From NCBI RefSeq assembly GCF_037975245.1, contig NC_092564.1:24426484-24490483 (forward strand): a stretch of 64,000 nucleotides of DNA. Reading direction: 5' to 3'. Below are positions 24,701 to 36,700 of the stretch, piece after piece. Under the pieces are notes generated by a model that saw nothing but the letters and a program-made list of their open reading frames with translations, made no database searches and was not told where the DNA came from. Position numbers and translations under genes: made by a program. The stretch is from Apostichopus japonicus (Eukaryota > Echinodermata > Holothuroidea > Aspidochirotida > Stichopodidae). Position 1 is the first letter of the stretch; every line of letters begins with the position of its first letter.

Positions 24701-27700
24701 GCTTGTAACCTCTGGGCTGCTACTTGCTGAAACCGTTGTCAGTGTGGTTGAAGCCTCCGGAGTAGTGCTGGTACTCTCCTCGGTGCTGATCGATTTCGAT
24801 GAAGAAATAGCTGTCGTCTCGGAACTAGTTTCAGCTGTTGTGGTCAAGGCAGAAGAAGTAGATTCCAGAGATGTTGTTAGCTCAGTTGTTTCAACAGTTG
24901 TCTGATATGGAGTGGTCGTTTCCCCTACGGAGCTGGTCTCCTTCACAGCTGTCGAGTAAGAGGTTGTTTCCACGGTACTAGAGGAAGGTCCTGTTGTCTC
25001 GGAACCTGTAGTAGAACTCTCTGTGGATACGGTGGTAGACTCTGTGTTAGTCGTTTCGGCTGAGGATGTCAATCCTTCTGTCGATGTAGACTCACTTGTC
25101 ACTCTTTCAGAGGTAGCAGATGTAGTGCTGGCTTGACTAGATGAAGCCTGGCTTGTAACCTCTGGGCTGCTACTTGCTGAAACCGTTGTCAGTGTGGTTG
25201 AAGCCTCCGGAGTAGTGCTGGCACTCTCCTCGGTGCTGATCGATTTCAATGATGAAATAGCTGTCGTCTCGGAACTAGTTTCAGCTGTCGTGGTCAAGGC
25301 AGAAGAAGTAGATTCCAGAGATGTTGTTAGCTCAGTTGTTTCAACAGTTGTCTGATATGGAGTGGTCGTTTTCCCTACGGAGCTGGTCTCCTTCACAGCT
25401 GTCGAGGAAGAGGTTGTTTCCACGGTACTAGAGGAAGTTGTTGTCTCGGAACCTGTAGTAGAACTCTCTGTGGATACGGTGGTAGACCCTGTGTTAGTCG
25501 TCTCGGCTGAGGATGTCAATCCTTCTGTCGATGTAGACTCACTTGTCACTCTTTCAGAGGTAGAAGATGTAGTGCTGGCTTGACTAGATGAAGCCTGGCT
25601 TGTAACCTCTGGGCTGCTACTTGCTGAAACCGTTGTCAGTGTGGTTGAAGCCTCCGGAGTAGTGCTGGTACTCTCCTCGGTGCTGATCGATTTCGCTGAT
25701 GAAATAGCTGTCGTCTCGGAACTAGTTTCAGCTGTCGTGGTCAATGCAGAAGAAGTAGATTCCAGAGATGTTGTTAGCTCAGTTGTTTCAACAGTTGTCT
25801 GATATGGAGTGGTCGTTTTCCCTACGGAGCTGGTCTCCTTCACAGCTGTCGAGTAAGAGGTTGTTTCCACGGTACTAGAGGAAGGTCCTGTTGTCTCGGA
25901 ACCTGTAGTAGAACTCTCTGTGGATACGGTGGTAGAATCTGTGTTAGTCGTCTCGGCTGAGGATGTCAATCCTTCTGTCGATGTAGACTCACTTGTCACT
26001 CTTTCAGAGGTAGAAGATGTAGTGCTGGCTTGACTAGATGAAGCCTGGCTTGTAACCTCTGGGCTGCTACTTGCTGAAACCGTTGTCAGTGTGGTTGAAG
26101 CCTCCGGAGTAGTGCTGGTACTCTTCTCGGTGCTGATCGATTTCGATGAAGAAATAGCTGTCGTCTCGGAACTAGTTTCAGCTGTTGTGGTCAAGGCAGA
26201 AGAAGTAGATTCCAGAGATGTTGTTAGCTCAGTTGTTTCAACAGTTGCCTGATATGGAGTGGTCGTTTCCCCTACGGAGCTGGTCTCCTTCACAGCTGTC
26301 GAGTAAGAGGTTGTTTCCACGGTACTAGAGGAAGGTCCTGTTGTCTCGGAACCTGTAGTAGAACTCTCTGTGGATACGGTGGTAGACTCTGTGTTAGTCG
26401 TCTCGGCTGAGGATGTCAATCCTTCTGTCGAAGTAGACTCACTTGTCACTCTTTCAGAGGTAGCAGATGTAGTGCTAGATGAAGACTCTGTGTTAGTCGT
26501 CTCAACAGAGGATGTCAATCCTTCTGTCGATGTGGACTCACTTGACACTCTTTCAGAGGTAGCAGATGTAGTGCTAGATGAAGACTCTGTGTTAGTCGTC
26601 TCGGCTGAGGATGTCAATCCTTCTGTCGATGTAGACTCACTTGTCACTCTTTCAGAGGTAGCAGATGTAGTGCTGGCTTGACTAGATGAAGCCTGGCTTG
26701 TAACCTCTGGGCTGCTACTTGCTGAAACCGTTGTCAGTGTGGTTGAAGCCTCCGGAGTAGTGCTGGTACTCTCCTCGGTGCTGATCGATTTCGATGAAGA
26801 AATAGCTGTCGTCTCGGAACTAGTTTCAGCTGTTGTGGTCAAGGCAGAAGAAGTAGATTCCAGAGATGTTGTTAGCTCAGTTGTTTCAACAGTTGTCTGA
26901 TATGGAGTGGTCGTTTCCCCTACGGAGCTGGTCTCCTTCACAGCTGTCGAGTAAGAGGTTGTTTCCACGGTACTAGAGGAAGGTCCTGTTGTCTCGGAAC
27001 CTGTAGTAGAACTCTCTGTGGATACGGTGGTAGACTCTGTGTTAGTCGTTTCGGCTGAGGATGTCAATCCTTCTGTCGATGTAGACTCACTTGTCACTCT
27101 TTCAGAGGTAGAAGATGTAGTGCTGGCTTGACTAGATGAAGCCTGGCTTGTAACCTCTGGGCTGCTACTTGCTGAAACCGTTGTCAGTGTGGTTGAAGCC
27201 TCCGGAGTAGTGCTGGCACTCTCCTCGGTGCTGATCGATTTCGATGAAATAGCTGTCGTCTCGGAACTAGTTTCAGCTGTCGTGGTCAAGGCAGAAGAAG
27301 TAGATTCCAGAGATGTTGTTAGCTCAGTTGTTTCAACAGTTGTCTGATATGGAGTGGTCGTTTTCCCTACGGAGCTGGTCTCCTTCACAGCTGTCGAGGA
27401 AGAGGTTGTTTCCACGGTACTAGAGGAAGTTGTTGTCTCGGAACCTGTAGTAGAACTCTCTGTGGATACGGTGGTAGACTCTGTGTTAGTCGTCTCGGCT
27501 GAGGATGTCAATCCTTCTGTCGATGTAGACTCACTTGTCACTCTTTCAGAGGTAGCAGATGTAGTGCTAGATGAAGACTCTGTGTTAGTCGTCTCAACAG
27601 AGGATGTCAATCCTTCTGTCGATGTGGACTCACTTGACACTCTTTCAGAGGTAGCAGAGGTAGTGCTAGATGAAGACTCTGTGTTAGTCGTCTCGGCTGA

Positions 27701-30700
27701 GGATGTCAATCCTTCTGTCGATGTAGACTCACTTGTCACTCTTTCAGAGGTAGAAGATGTAGTGCTGGCTTGACTAGATGAAGCCTGGCTTGTAACCTCT
27801 GGGCTGCTACTTGCTGAAACCGTTGTCAGTGTGGTTGAAGCCTCCGGAGTAGTGCTGGTACTCTCCTCGGTGCTGATCGATTTCGCTGATGAAATAGCTG
27901 TCGTCTCGGAACTAGTTTCAGCTGTCGTGGTCAAGGCAGAAGAAGTAGATTCTAGAGATGTTGTTAGCTCAGTTGTTTCAACAGTTGTCTGATATGGAGT
28001 GGTCGTTTCCCCTACGGAGCTGGTCTCCTTCACAGCTGTCGAGTAAGAGGTTGTTTCCACGGTACTAGAGGAAGGTCCTGTTGTCTCGGAACCTGTAGTA
28101 GAACTCTCTGTGGATACGGTGGTAGACTCTGTGTTAGTCATCTCGGCTGAGGATGTCAATCCTTCTGTCGATGTAGACTCACTTGTCACTCTTTCAGAGG
28201 TAGAAGATGTAGTGCTGGTTTGACTAGATGAAGCCTGGCTTGTAACCTCTGGGCTGCTACTTGCTGAAACCGTTGTCAGAGTGGTTGAAGCCTCCGGAGT
28301 AGTGCTGGTACTCTCCTCGGTGCTGATCGATTTCGATGAAGAAATAGCTGTCGTCTCGGAACTAGTTTCAGCTGTCGTGGTCAAGGCAGAAGAAGTAGAT
28401 TCCAGAGATGTTGTTAGCTCAGTTGTTTCAACAGTTGCCTGATATGGAGTGGTCGTTTCCCCTACGGAGCTGGTCTCCTTCACAGCTGTCGAGTAAGAGG
28501 TTGTTTCCACGGTACTAGAGGAAGGTCCTGTTGTCTCGGAACCTGTAGTAGAACTCTCTGTGGATACGGTGGTAGACTCTGTGTTAGTCGTCTCAGCTGA
28601 GGATGTCAATCCTTCTGTCGATGTAGACTCACTTGACACTCTTTCAGAGGTAGCAGATGTAGTGCTAGATGAAGACTCTGTGTTAGTCGTCTCGGCTGAG
28701 GATGTCAATCCTTCTGTCGATGTAGACTCACTTGACACTCTTTCAGAGGTAGCAGATGTAGTGCTAGATGAAGACTCTGTGTTAGTCGTCTCGGCTGAGG
28801 ATGTCAATCCTTCTGTCGATGTAGACTCACTTGTCACTCTTTCAGAGGTAGCAGATGTAGTGCTGGCTTGACTAGATGAAGCCTGGCTTGTAACCTCTGG
28901 GCTGCTACTTGCTGAAACCGTTGTCAGTGTGGTTGAAGCCTCCGGAGTAGTGCTGGTACTCTTCTCGGTGCTGATCGATTTCGATGAAGAAATAGCTGTC
29001 GTCTCGGAACTAGTTTCAGCTGTAGTGGTCAAGGCAGAAGAAGTAGATTCCAGAGATGTTGTTAGCTCAGTTGTTTCAACAGTTGTCTGATATGGAGTGG
29101 TCGTTTCCCCTACGGAGCTGGTCTCCTTCACAGCTGTCGAGTAAGAGGTTGTTTCCACGGTACTAGAGGAAGGTCCTGTTGTCTCGGAACCTGTAGTAGA
29201 ACTCTCTGTGGATACGGTGGTAGACTCTGTGTTAGTCGTTTCGGCTGAGGATGTCAATCCTTCTGTCGATGTAGACTCACTTGTCACTCTTTCAGAGGTA
29301 GCAGATGTAGTGCTGGCTTGACTAGATGAAGCCTGGCTTGTAACCTCTGGGCTGCTACTTGCTGAAACCGTTGTCAGTGTGGTTGAAGCCTCCGGAGTAG
29401 TGCTGGCACTCTCCTCGGTGCTGATCGATTTCGATGATGAAATAGCTGTCGTCTCGGAACTAGTTTCAGCTGTCGTGGTCAAGGCGGAAGAAGTAGATTC
29501 CAGAGATGTTGTTAGCTCAGTTGTTGCAACAGTTGCCTGATATGGAGTGGTCGTTTTCCCTACGGAGCTGGTCTCCTTCACAGCTGTCGAGGAAGAGGTT
29601 GTTTCCACGGTACTAGAGGAAGTTGTTGTCTCGGAACCTGTAGTAGAACTCTCTGTGGATACGGTGGTAGACTCTGTGTTAGTCGTCTCGGCTGAGGATG
29701 TCAATCCTTCTGTCGATGTAGACTCACTTGTCACTCTTTCAGAGGTAGAAGATGTAGTGCTGGTTTGACTAGATGAAGCCTGGCTTGTAACCTCTGGGCT
29801 GCTACTTGCTGAAACAGTTGTCAGAGTGGTTGAAGCCTCCGGAGTAGTGCTGGTACTCTCCTCGGTGCTGATCGATTTCGATGAAGAAATAGCTGTCGTC
29901 TCGGAACTAGTTTCAGCTGTCGTGGTCAAGGCGGAAGAAGTAGATTCCAGAGATGTTGTTAGCTCAGTTGTTTCAACAGTTGCCTGATATGGAGTGGTCG
30001 TTTCCCCTACGGAGCTGGTCTCCTTCACAGCTGTCGAGTAAGAGGTTGTTTCCACGGTACTAGAGGAAGGTCCTGTTGTCTCGGAACCTGTAGTAGAACT
30101 CTCTGTGGATACGGTGGTAGACTCTGTGTTAGTCGTCTCGGCTGAGGATGTCAATCCTTCTGTCGATGTAGACTCACTTGACACTCTTTCAGAGGTAGCA
30201 GATGTAGTGCTAGATGAAGACTCTGTGTTAGTCGTCTCGGCTGAGGATGTCAATCCTTCTGTCGATGTTGACTCACTTGACACTCTTACAGAGGTAGCAG
30301 ATGTAGTGCTAGATGAAGACTCTGTGTTAGTCGTCTCGGCTGAGGATGTCAATCCTTCTGTCGATGTAGACTCACTTGTCACTCTTTCAGAGGTAGCAGA
30401 TGTAGTGCTGGCTTGACTAGATGAAGCCTGGCTTGTAACCTCTGGGCTGCTACTTGCTGAAACCGTTGTCAGTGTGGTTGAAGCCTCCGGAGTAGTGCTG
30501 GCACTCTCCTCGGTGCTGATCGATTTCGATGATGAAATAGCTGTCGTCTCGGAACTAGTTTCAGCTGTCGTGGTCAAGGCGGAAGAAGTAGATTCCAGAG
30601 ATGTTGTTAGCTCAGTTGTTTCAACAGTTGTCTGATATGGAGTGGTCGTTTTCACTACGGAGCTGGTCTCCTTCACAGCTGTCGAGGAAGAGGTTGTTTC

Positions 30701-33700
30701 CACGGTACTAGAGGAAGTTGTTGTCTCGGAACCTGTAGTAGAACTCTCTGTGGATACGGTGGTAGACTCTGTGTTAGTCGTCTCGGCTGAGGATGTCAAT
30801 CCTTCTGTCGATGTAGACTCACTTGTCACTCTTTCAGAGGTAGAAGATGTAGTGCTGGCTTGACTAGGTGAAGCCTGGCTTGTAACCTCTGGGCTGCTAC
30901 TTGCTGAAACCGTTGTCAGTGTGGTGGAAGCCTCCGGAGTAGTGCTGGTACTCTCCTCGGTGCTGATCGATTTCGATGAAGAAATAGCTGTCGTCTCGGA
31001 ACTAGTTTCAGCTGTCGTGGTCAAGGCAGAAGAAGTAGATTCCAGAGATGTTGTTAGCTCAGTTGTTTCAACAGTTGTCTGATATGGAGTGGTCGTTTCC
31101 CCTACGGAGCTGGTCTCCTTCACAGCTGTCGAGTAAGAGGTTGTTTCCACGGTACTAGAGGAAGGTCCTGTTGTCTCGGAACCTGTAGTAGAACTCTCTG
31201 TGGATACGGTGGTAGACTCTGTGTTAGTCGTCTCGGCTGAGGTTGTCAATCCTTCTGTCGATGTAGACTCACTTGTCACTCTTTCAGAGGTAGCAGATGT
31301 AGTGCTGGCTTGACTAGATGAAGCCTGGCTTGTAACCTCTGGGCTGCTACTTGCTGAAACCGTTGTCAGTGTGGTTGAAGCCTCCGGAGTAGTGCTGGTA
31401 CTCTCCTCGGTGCTGATCGATTTCGAAGAAGAAATAGCTGTCGTCTCGGAACTAGTTTCAGCTGTCGTGGTCAAGGCATAAGAAGTAGATTCCAGAGATG
31501 TTGTTAGCTCAGTTGTTTCAACAGTTGTCTGATATGGAGTGGTCGTTTCCCCTACGGAGCTGGTCTCCTTCACAGCTGTCGAGTAAGAGATTGTTTCCAC
31601 GGTACTAGAGGAAGGTCCTGTTGTCTCGGAACCTGTAGTAGAACTCTCTGTGGATACGGTGGTAGACTCTGTGTTAGTCGTCTCGGCTGAGGATGTCAAT
31701 CCTTCTGTCGATGTAGACTCACTTGTCACTCTTTCAGAGGTAGCAGATGTAGTGCTGGCTTGACTAGATGAAGCCTGGCTTGTAACCTCTGGGCTGCTAC
31801 TTGCTGAAACCGTTGTCAGTGTGGTTGAAGCCTCCGGAGTAGTGCTGGTACTCTTCTCGGTGCTGATCGATTTCGATGAAGAAATAGCTGTCGTCTCGGA
31901 ACTAGTTTCAGCTGTTGTGGTCAAGGCAGAAGAAGTAGATTCCAGAGATGTTGTTAGCTCAGTTGTTGCAACAGTTGTCTGATATGGAGTGGTCGTTTCC
32001 CCTACGGAGCTGGTCTCCTTCACAGCTGTCGAGTAAGAGGTTGTTTCCACGGTACTAGAGGAAGGTCCTGTTGTCTCGGAACCTGTAGTAGAACTCTCTG
32101 TGGATACGGTGGTAGACTCTGTGTTAGTCGTTTCGGCTGAGGATGTCAATCCTTCTGTCGATGTAGACTCACTTGTCACTCTTTCAGAGGTAGCAGATGT
32201 AGTGCTGGCTTGACTAGATGAAGCCTGGCTTGTAACCTCTGGGCTGCTACTTGCTGAAACCGTTGTCAGTGTGGTTGAAGCCTCCGGAGTAGTGCTGGTA
32301 CTCTCCTCGGTGCTGATCGATTTCGATGATGAAATAGCTGTCGTCTCGGAACTAGTTTCAGCTGTCGTGGTCAAGGTGGAAGAAGTAGATTCCAGAGATG
32401 TTGTTAGCTCAGTTGTTTCAACAGTTGTCTGATATAGAGTGGTCGTTTTCCCTACGGAGCTGGTCTCCTTCACAGCTGTCGAGGAAGAGGTTGTTTCCAC
32501 GGTACTAGAGGAAGTTGTTGTCTCGGAACCTGTAGTAGAACTCTCTGTGGATACGGTGGTAGACTCTGTGTTAGTCGTCTCGGCTGAGGATGTCAATCCT
32601 TCTGTCGATGTAGACTCACTTGTCACTCTTTCAGAGGTAGAAGATGTAGTGCTGGCTTGACTAGGTGAAGCCTGGCTTGTAACCTCTGGGCTGCTACTTG
32701 CTGAAACCGATGTCAGTGTGGTGGAAGCCTCCGGAGTAGTGCTGGTACTCTCCTCGGTGCTGATCGATTTCGATGATGAAATAGCTGTCTTCTCGGAACT
32801 AGTTTCAGCTGTCGTTGTCAAGGCAGAAGAAGTAGATTCCAGAGATGTTGTTAGCTCAGTTGTTTCAACAGTTGTCTGATATGGAGTGGTCGTTTCCCCT
32901 ACGGAGCTGGTCTCCTTCACAGCTGTCGAGTAAGAGGTTGTTTCCACGGTACTAGAGGAAGGTCCTGTTGTCTCGGAACCTGTAGTAGAACTCTCTATGG
33001 ATACGGTGGTAGACTCTGTGTTAGTCGTCTCGGCTGAGGATGTCAATCCTTCTGTCGATGTAGACTCACTTGTCACTCTTTCAGAGGTAGCAGATGTAGT
33101 GCTGGCTTGACTAGATGAAGCCTGGCTTGTAACCTCTGGGCTGCTACTTGCTGAAACCGTTGTCAGTGTGGTGGAAGTCTCCGGAGTAGTGCTGGTACTC
33201 TCCTCGGTGCTGATCGATTTCGATGAAGAAATAGCTGTCGTCTCGGAACTAGTTTCAGCTGTCGTGGTCAAGGCAGAAGAAGTAGATTCCAGAGATGTTG
33301 TTAGCTCAGTTGTTTCAACAGTTGTCTGATATGGAGTGGTCGTTTCCCCTACGGAGCTGGTCTCCTTCACAGCTGTCGAGTAAGAGGTTGTTTCCACGGT
33401 ACTAGAGGAAGGTCCTGTTGTCTCGGAACCTTTAGTAGAACTCTCTGTGGATACGGTGGTAGACTCTGTGTTAGTCGTCTCGGCTGAGGATGTCAATCCT
33501 TCTGTCGATGTAGACTCACTTGTCACTCTTTCAGAGGTAGAATATGTAGTGCTGGCTTGACTAGATGAAGCCTGGCTTGTAACCTCTGGACTGCTACTTG
33601 CTGAAACCGTTGTCAGTGTGGTTGAAGCCTCCGGAGTAGTGCTGGTACTCTCCTCGGTGCTGATCGATTTCGATGAAGAACTAGCTGTCGTCTCGGAACT

Positions 33701-36700
33701 AGTTTCAGCTGTCGTGGTCAAGGCAGAAGAAGTAGATTCCAGAGATGTTGTTAGCTCAGTTGTTTCAACAGTTGTCTGATATGGGGTGGTCGTTTCCCCT
33801 ACGGAGCTGGTCTCCTTCACAGCTGTCGAGTAAGAGATTGTTTCCACGGTACTAGAGGAAGGTCCTGTTGTCTCGGAACCTGTAGTAGAACTCGCTGTGG
33901 ATACGGTGGTAGAATCTGTGTTAGTCGTCTCGGCTGAGGATGTCAATCCTTCTGTCGATGTAGACTCACTTGTCACTCTTTCAGAGGTAGCAGATGTAGT
34001 GCTGGCTTGACTAGATGAAGCCTGGCTTGTAACCTCTGGGCTGCTACTTGCTGAAACCGTTGTCAGTGTGGTTGAAGCCTCCGGAGTAGTGCTGGTACTC
34101 TTCTCGGTGCTGATCGATTTCGATGAAGAAATAGCTGTCGTCTCGGAACTAGTTTCAGCTGTTGTGGTCAAGGCAGAAGAAGTAGATTCCAGAGATGTTG
34201 TTAGCTCAGTTGTTTCAACAGTTGTCTGATATGGAGTGGTCGTTTCCCCTACGGAGCTGGTCTCCTTCACAGCTGTCGAGTAAGAGGTTGTTTCCACGGT
34301 ACTAGAGGAAGGTCCTGTTGTCTCGGAACCTGTAGTAGAACTCTCTGTGGATACGGTGGTAGACTCTGTGTTAGTCGTTTCGGCTGAGGATGTCAATCCT
34401 TCTGTCGATGTAGACTCACTTGTCACTCTTTCAGAGGTAGCAGATGGAGTGCTGGCTTGACTAGATGAAGCCTGGCTTGTAACCTCTGGGCTGCTACTTG
34501 CTGAAACCGTTGTCAGTGTGGTGGAAGTCTCCGGAGTAGTGCTGGTACTCTCCTCGGTGCTGATCGATTTCGATGAAGAAATAGCTGTCGTCTCGGAACT
34601 AGTTTCAGCTGTCGTTGTCAAGGCAGAAGAAGTAGATTCCAGAGATGTTGTTAGCTCAGTTGTTTCAACAGTTGTCTGATATGGAGTGGTCGTTTCCCCT
34701 ACGGAGCTGGTCTCCTTCACAGCTGTCGAGTAAGAGGTTGTTTCCACGGTACTAGAGGAAGGTCCTGTTGTCTCGGAACCTGTAGTAGAACTCTCTGTAA
34801 ATACGGTGGTAGACTCTGTGTTAGTCGTCTCGGCTGAGGATGTCAATCCTTCTGTCGATGTAGAATCACTTGTCACTCTTTCAGAGATAGCAGATGTAGT
34901 GCTGGCTTGACTAGATGAAGCCTGGCTTGTAACCTCTGGGCTGCTACTTGCTGAAACCGTTGTCAGTGTGGTTGAAGCCTCCGGAGTAGTGCTGGTACTC
35001 TCCTCGGTGCTGATCGATTTCGATGATGAAATAGCTGTCGTCTCGGAACTAGTTTCAGCTGTCGTGGTCAAGGCGGAAGAAGTAGATTCCAGAGATGTTG
35101 TTAGCTCAGTTGTTTCAACAGTTGTCTGATATGGAGTGGTCGTTTCCCCTACGGAGCTGGTCTCCTTCACAGCTGTCGAGTAAGAGGTTGTTTCCACGGT
35201 ACTAGAGGAAGGTCCTGTTGTCTCGGAACCTGTAGTAGAACTCTCTGTGGATACGGTGGTAGACTCTGTGTTAGTCGTCTCGGCTGAGGATGTCAATCCT
35301 TCGGTCGATGTAGACTCACTTGTCACTCTTTCAAAGGTAGCAGATATAGTGCTGGCTTGACTAGATGAAGCCTGGCTTGTAACCTCTGGGCTGCTACTTG
35401 CTGAAACCGTTGTCAGTGTGGTGGAAGTCTCCGGAGTAGTGCTGGTACTCTCCTCGGTGCTGATCGATTTCGATGAAGAAATAGCTGTCGTCTCGGAACT
35501 AGTTTCAGCTGTCGTTGTCAAGGCAGAAGAAGTAGATTCCAGAGATGTTAATAGCTCAGTTGTTACAACAGTTGTCTGATATGGAGTGGTCGTTTCCCCT
35601 ACGGAGCTGGTCTCCTTCACAGCTGTCGAGTAAGAGGTTGTTTCCACGGTACTAGAGGAAGGTCCTGTTGTCTCGGAACCTGTAGTAGAACTCTCTGTGG
35701 ATACGGTGGTAGACTCTGTGTTAGTCGTTTCGGCTGAGGATGTCAATCCTTCTGTCGATGTAGACTCACTTGTCACTCTTTCAGAGGTAGCAGATGTAGT
35801 GCTGGCTTGACTAGATGAAGCCTGGCTTGTAACCTCTGGGCTGCTACTTGCTGAAACCGTTGTCAGTGTGGTGGAAGTCTCCGGAGTAGTGCTGGTACTC
35901 TCCTCGGTGCTGATCGATTTCGATGAAGAAATAGCTGTCGTCTCGGAACTAGTTTCAGCTGTCGTTGTCAAGGCAGAAGAAGTAGATTCCAGAGATGTTG
36001 TTAGCTCAGTTGTTTCAACAGTTGTCTGATATGGAGTGGTCGTTTCCCCTACGGAGCTGGTCTCCTTCACAGCTGTCGAGTAAGAGGTTGTTTCCACGGT
36101 ACTAGAGGAAGGTCCTGTTGTCTCGGAACCTGTAGTAGAACTCTCTGTAAATACGGTGGTAGACTCTGTGTTAGTCGTCTCGGCTGAGGATGTCAATCCT
36201 TCTGTCGATGTAGAATCACTTGTCACTCTTTCAGAGATAGCAGATGTAGTGCTGGCTTGACTAGATGAAGCCTGGCTTGTAACCTCTGGGCTGCTACTTG
36301 CTGAAACCGTTGTCAGTGTGGTTGAAGCCTCCGGAGTAGTGCTGGTACTCTCCTCGGTGCTGATCGATTTCGATGATGAAATAGCTGTCGTCTCGGAACT
36401 AGTTTCAGCTGTCGTGGTCAAGGCGGAAGAAGTAGATTCCAGAGATGTTGTTAGCTCAGTTGTTTCAACAGTTGTCTGATATGGAGTGGTCGTTTCCCCT
36501 ACGGAGCTGGTCTCCTTCACAGCTGTCGAGTAAGAGGTTGTTTCCACCTTACTAGAGGAAGGTCCTGTTGTCTCGGAACCTGTAGTAGAACTCTCTGTGG
36601 ATACGGTGGTAGACTCTGTGTTAGTCGTCTCGGCTGAGGATGTCAATCCTTCTGTCGATGTAGACTCACTTGTCACTCTTTCAGAGGTAGCAGATGTAGT

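Larger units (their letters stand above)
1..32670 (-). repeat. Heterogeneous array domain (C-terminal side of the protein)
   Basis: 67 units of mixed length. All 14 expanded units lie here. So do 16 of the 18 units in which the GP of SETTGPSSS is replaced by a single Thr; these start at 451, 1996, 3343, 5788, 6682, 8227, 9574, 10471, 14014, 14911, 17356, 25147, 27142, 29332, 30427 and 32224. Those units also carry tcgaggaag in place of tcgagtaag, which changes SYS to SSS on the coding strand. Most of them also have VGK instead of VGE just downstream of that site. Units starting at 5788 and 27142 lack a further codon in the SSS run before KSIS. The linked changes look like a small set of unit haplotypes that have been copied as blocks. 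Confidence 0.93.

Noticed and set aside
28139-28141. In-frame ATG as a translation start (also 60284-60286 and 62534-62536)
   Set aside because: Each is a single-base variant of a Thr or Leu codon deep inside the repeat, with the open frame continuing upstream on the coding strand. There is no signal peptide or promoter-like context.
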